From Caldisericales bacterium (GTDB taxonomy: Bacteria; Caldisericota; Caldisericia; JAAYUI01), in the NCBI GenBank assembly GCA_022707885.1, contig JAKIZT010000003.1, forward strand, positions 62,001-126,000: DNA of 64,000 bases, given 5' to 3'. Shown piece after piece: positions 63,947-64,000 of this stretch. Under the pieces are notes generated by a model. That model had not been told where the DNA came from, searched no databases, and saw only the letters and a program-made list of their open reading frames with translations. A program made the position numbers and the translations under genes. The stretch's first letter is position 1, and every line of letters begins with the position of its first letter.

Positions 63947-64000
63947 ATGGTTTGCACAATAAAGGCTGGTGAAACCGCCCCACAGACTGGCTACTACGCC
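63947..64000 (+). CDS. Start of a small protein gene (3' truncated)
   Basis: ATG 63947 follows AGAGGAGGAGAG. The 18 visible codons (MVCTIKAGETAPQTGYYA) resemble the start of YjzC-like small proteins (GE.aPqsG.Y). The rest lies beyond the window. Confidence 0.5.
   Translation, partial: MVCTIKAGETAPQTGYYA

Noticed and set aside
1-64000. CRISPR arrays, insertion sequences, integrases and rRNA genes
   Set aside because: No regularly spaced repeats, transposase or integrase motifs, or rRNA signatures were seen on either strand.

Overview
The window is bacterial. It has Shine-Dalgarno start sites, sigma70-type promoters, intrinsic terminators, lipoprotein signal peptides, bacterial two-component systems, two bacterial type-II serine tRNAs and a perfect parS site. 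The lifestyle looks anaerobic: a four-subunit group 3 [NiFe] hydrogenase operon, a flavodoxin, a DUF1858 protein and many extracellular cysteines. TTG and GTG starts are common and arginine is mostly AGG/AGA. Several secreted proteins carry the copper-amine-oxidase-N-like 'stalk' domain, seen in Firmicutes-like, Thermotogae-like and several candidate-phylum anaerobes. I cannot name the phylum from sequence alone.

Layout. 1-17 kb: the 3' end of a Lon-type protease gene; a PATAN/DUF4388-like protein; a minus-strand operon hydB-hydG-hydD-hydA, hydrogenase maturation protease, response regulator, GAF/histidine kinase; mnmG, whose 3' end contains parS; tRNA-Ser(UGA); three small lipoproteins, an unknown protein and a soluble PAS/GAF histidine kinase; and serS facing them. 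17-26 kb: a giant secreted protein of about 2940 aa behind a long untranslated leader. 26-30 kb: housekeeping genes (DUF1858; yacL-ispD facing accB-ispF; two small SHOCT-like or membrane proteins) and tRNA-Ser(GGA).

30.5-40.4 kb is a patchwork of orphan genes: hydrolases, VOC, an S9 peptidase, a nucleotidyltransferase-like gene, DUF6144-like, a DUF1801 fusion, an AT-rich membrane/zinc-ribbon gene, flavodoxin, an ICMT-like methyltransferase and a Nei/Fpg-like glycosylase. Two of these genes are frameshifted, one by a perfect 13-bp tandem duplication.

40.5-64 kb looks like a cell-envelope locus. It holds three secreted PQQ-like beta-propeller proteins (1392, 1279 and 710 aa) built from repeated modules with a shared cysteine header; an alpha/alpha-toroid protein translationally coupled to the third; a lipoprotein; a BlaI-type repressor with tandem operator repeats and an M56 metalloprotease; an HtrA protease; and a second giant secreted protein (about 2275 aa). 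The second giant is a full-length paralogue of the first but adds a 23-glycine tract and a C-terminal stalk domain, which the third propeller protein also carries. My inference is an envelope or surface-layer system of giant and propeller proteins with a linked protease-based stress or quality-control module. The evidence is shared domains and linkage, not experiment.
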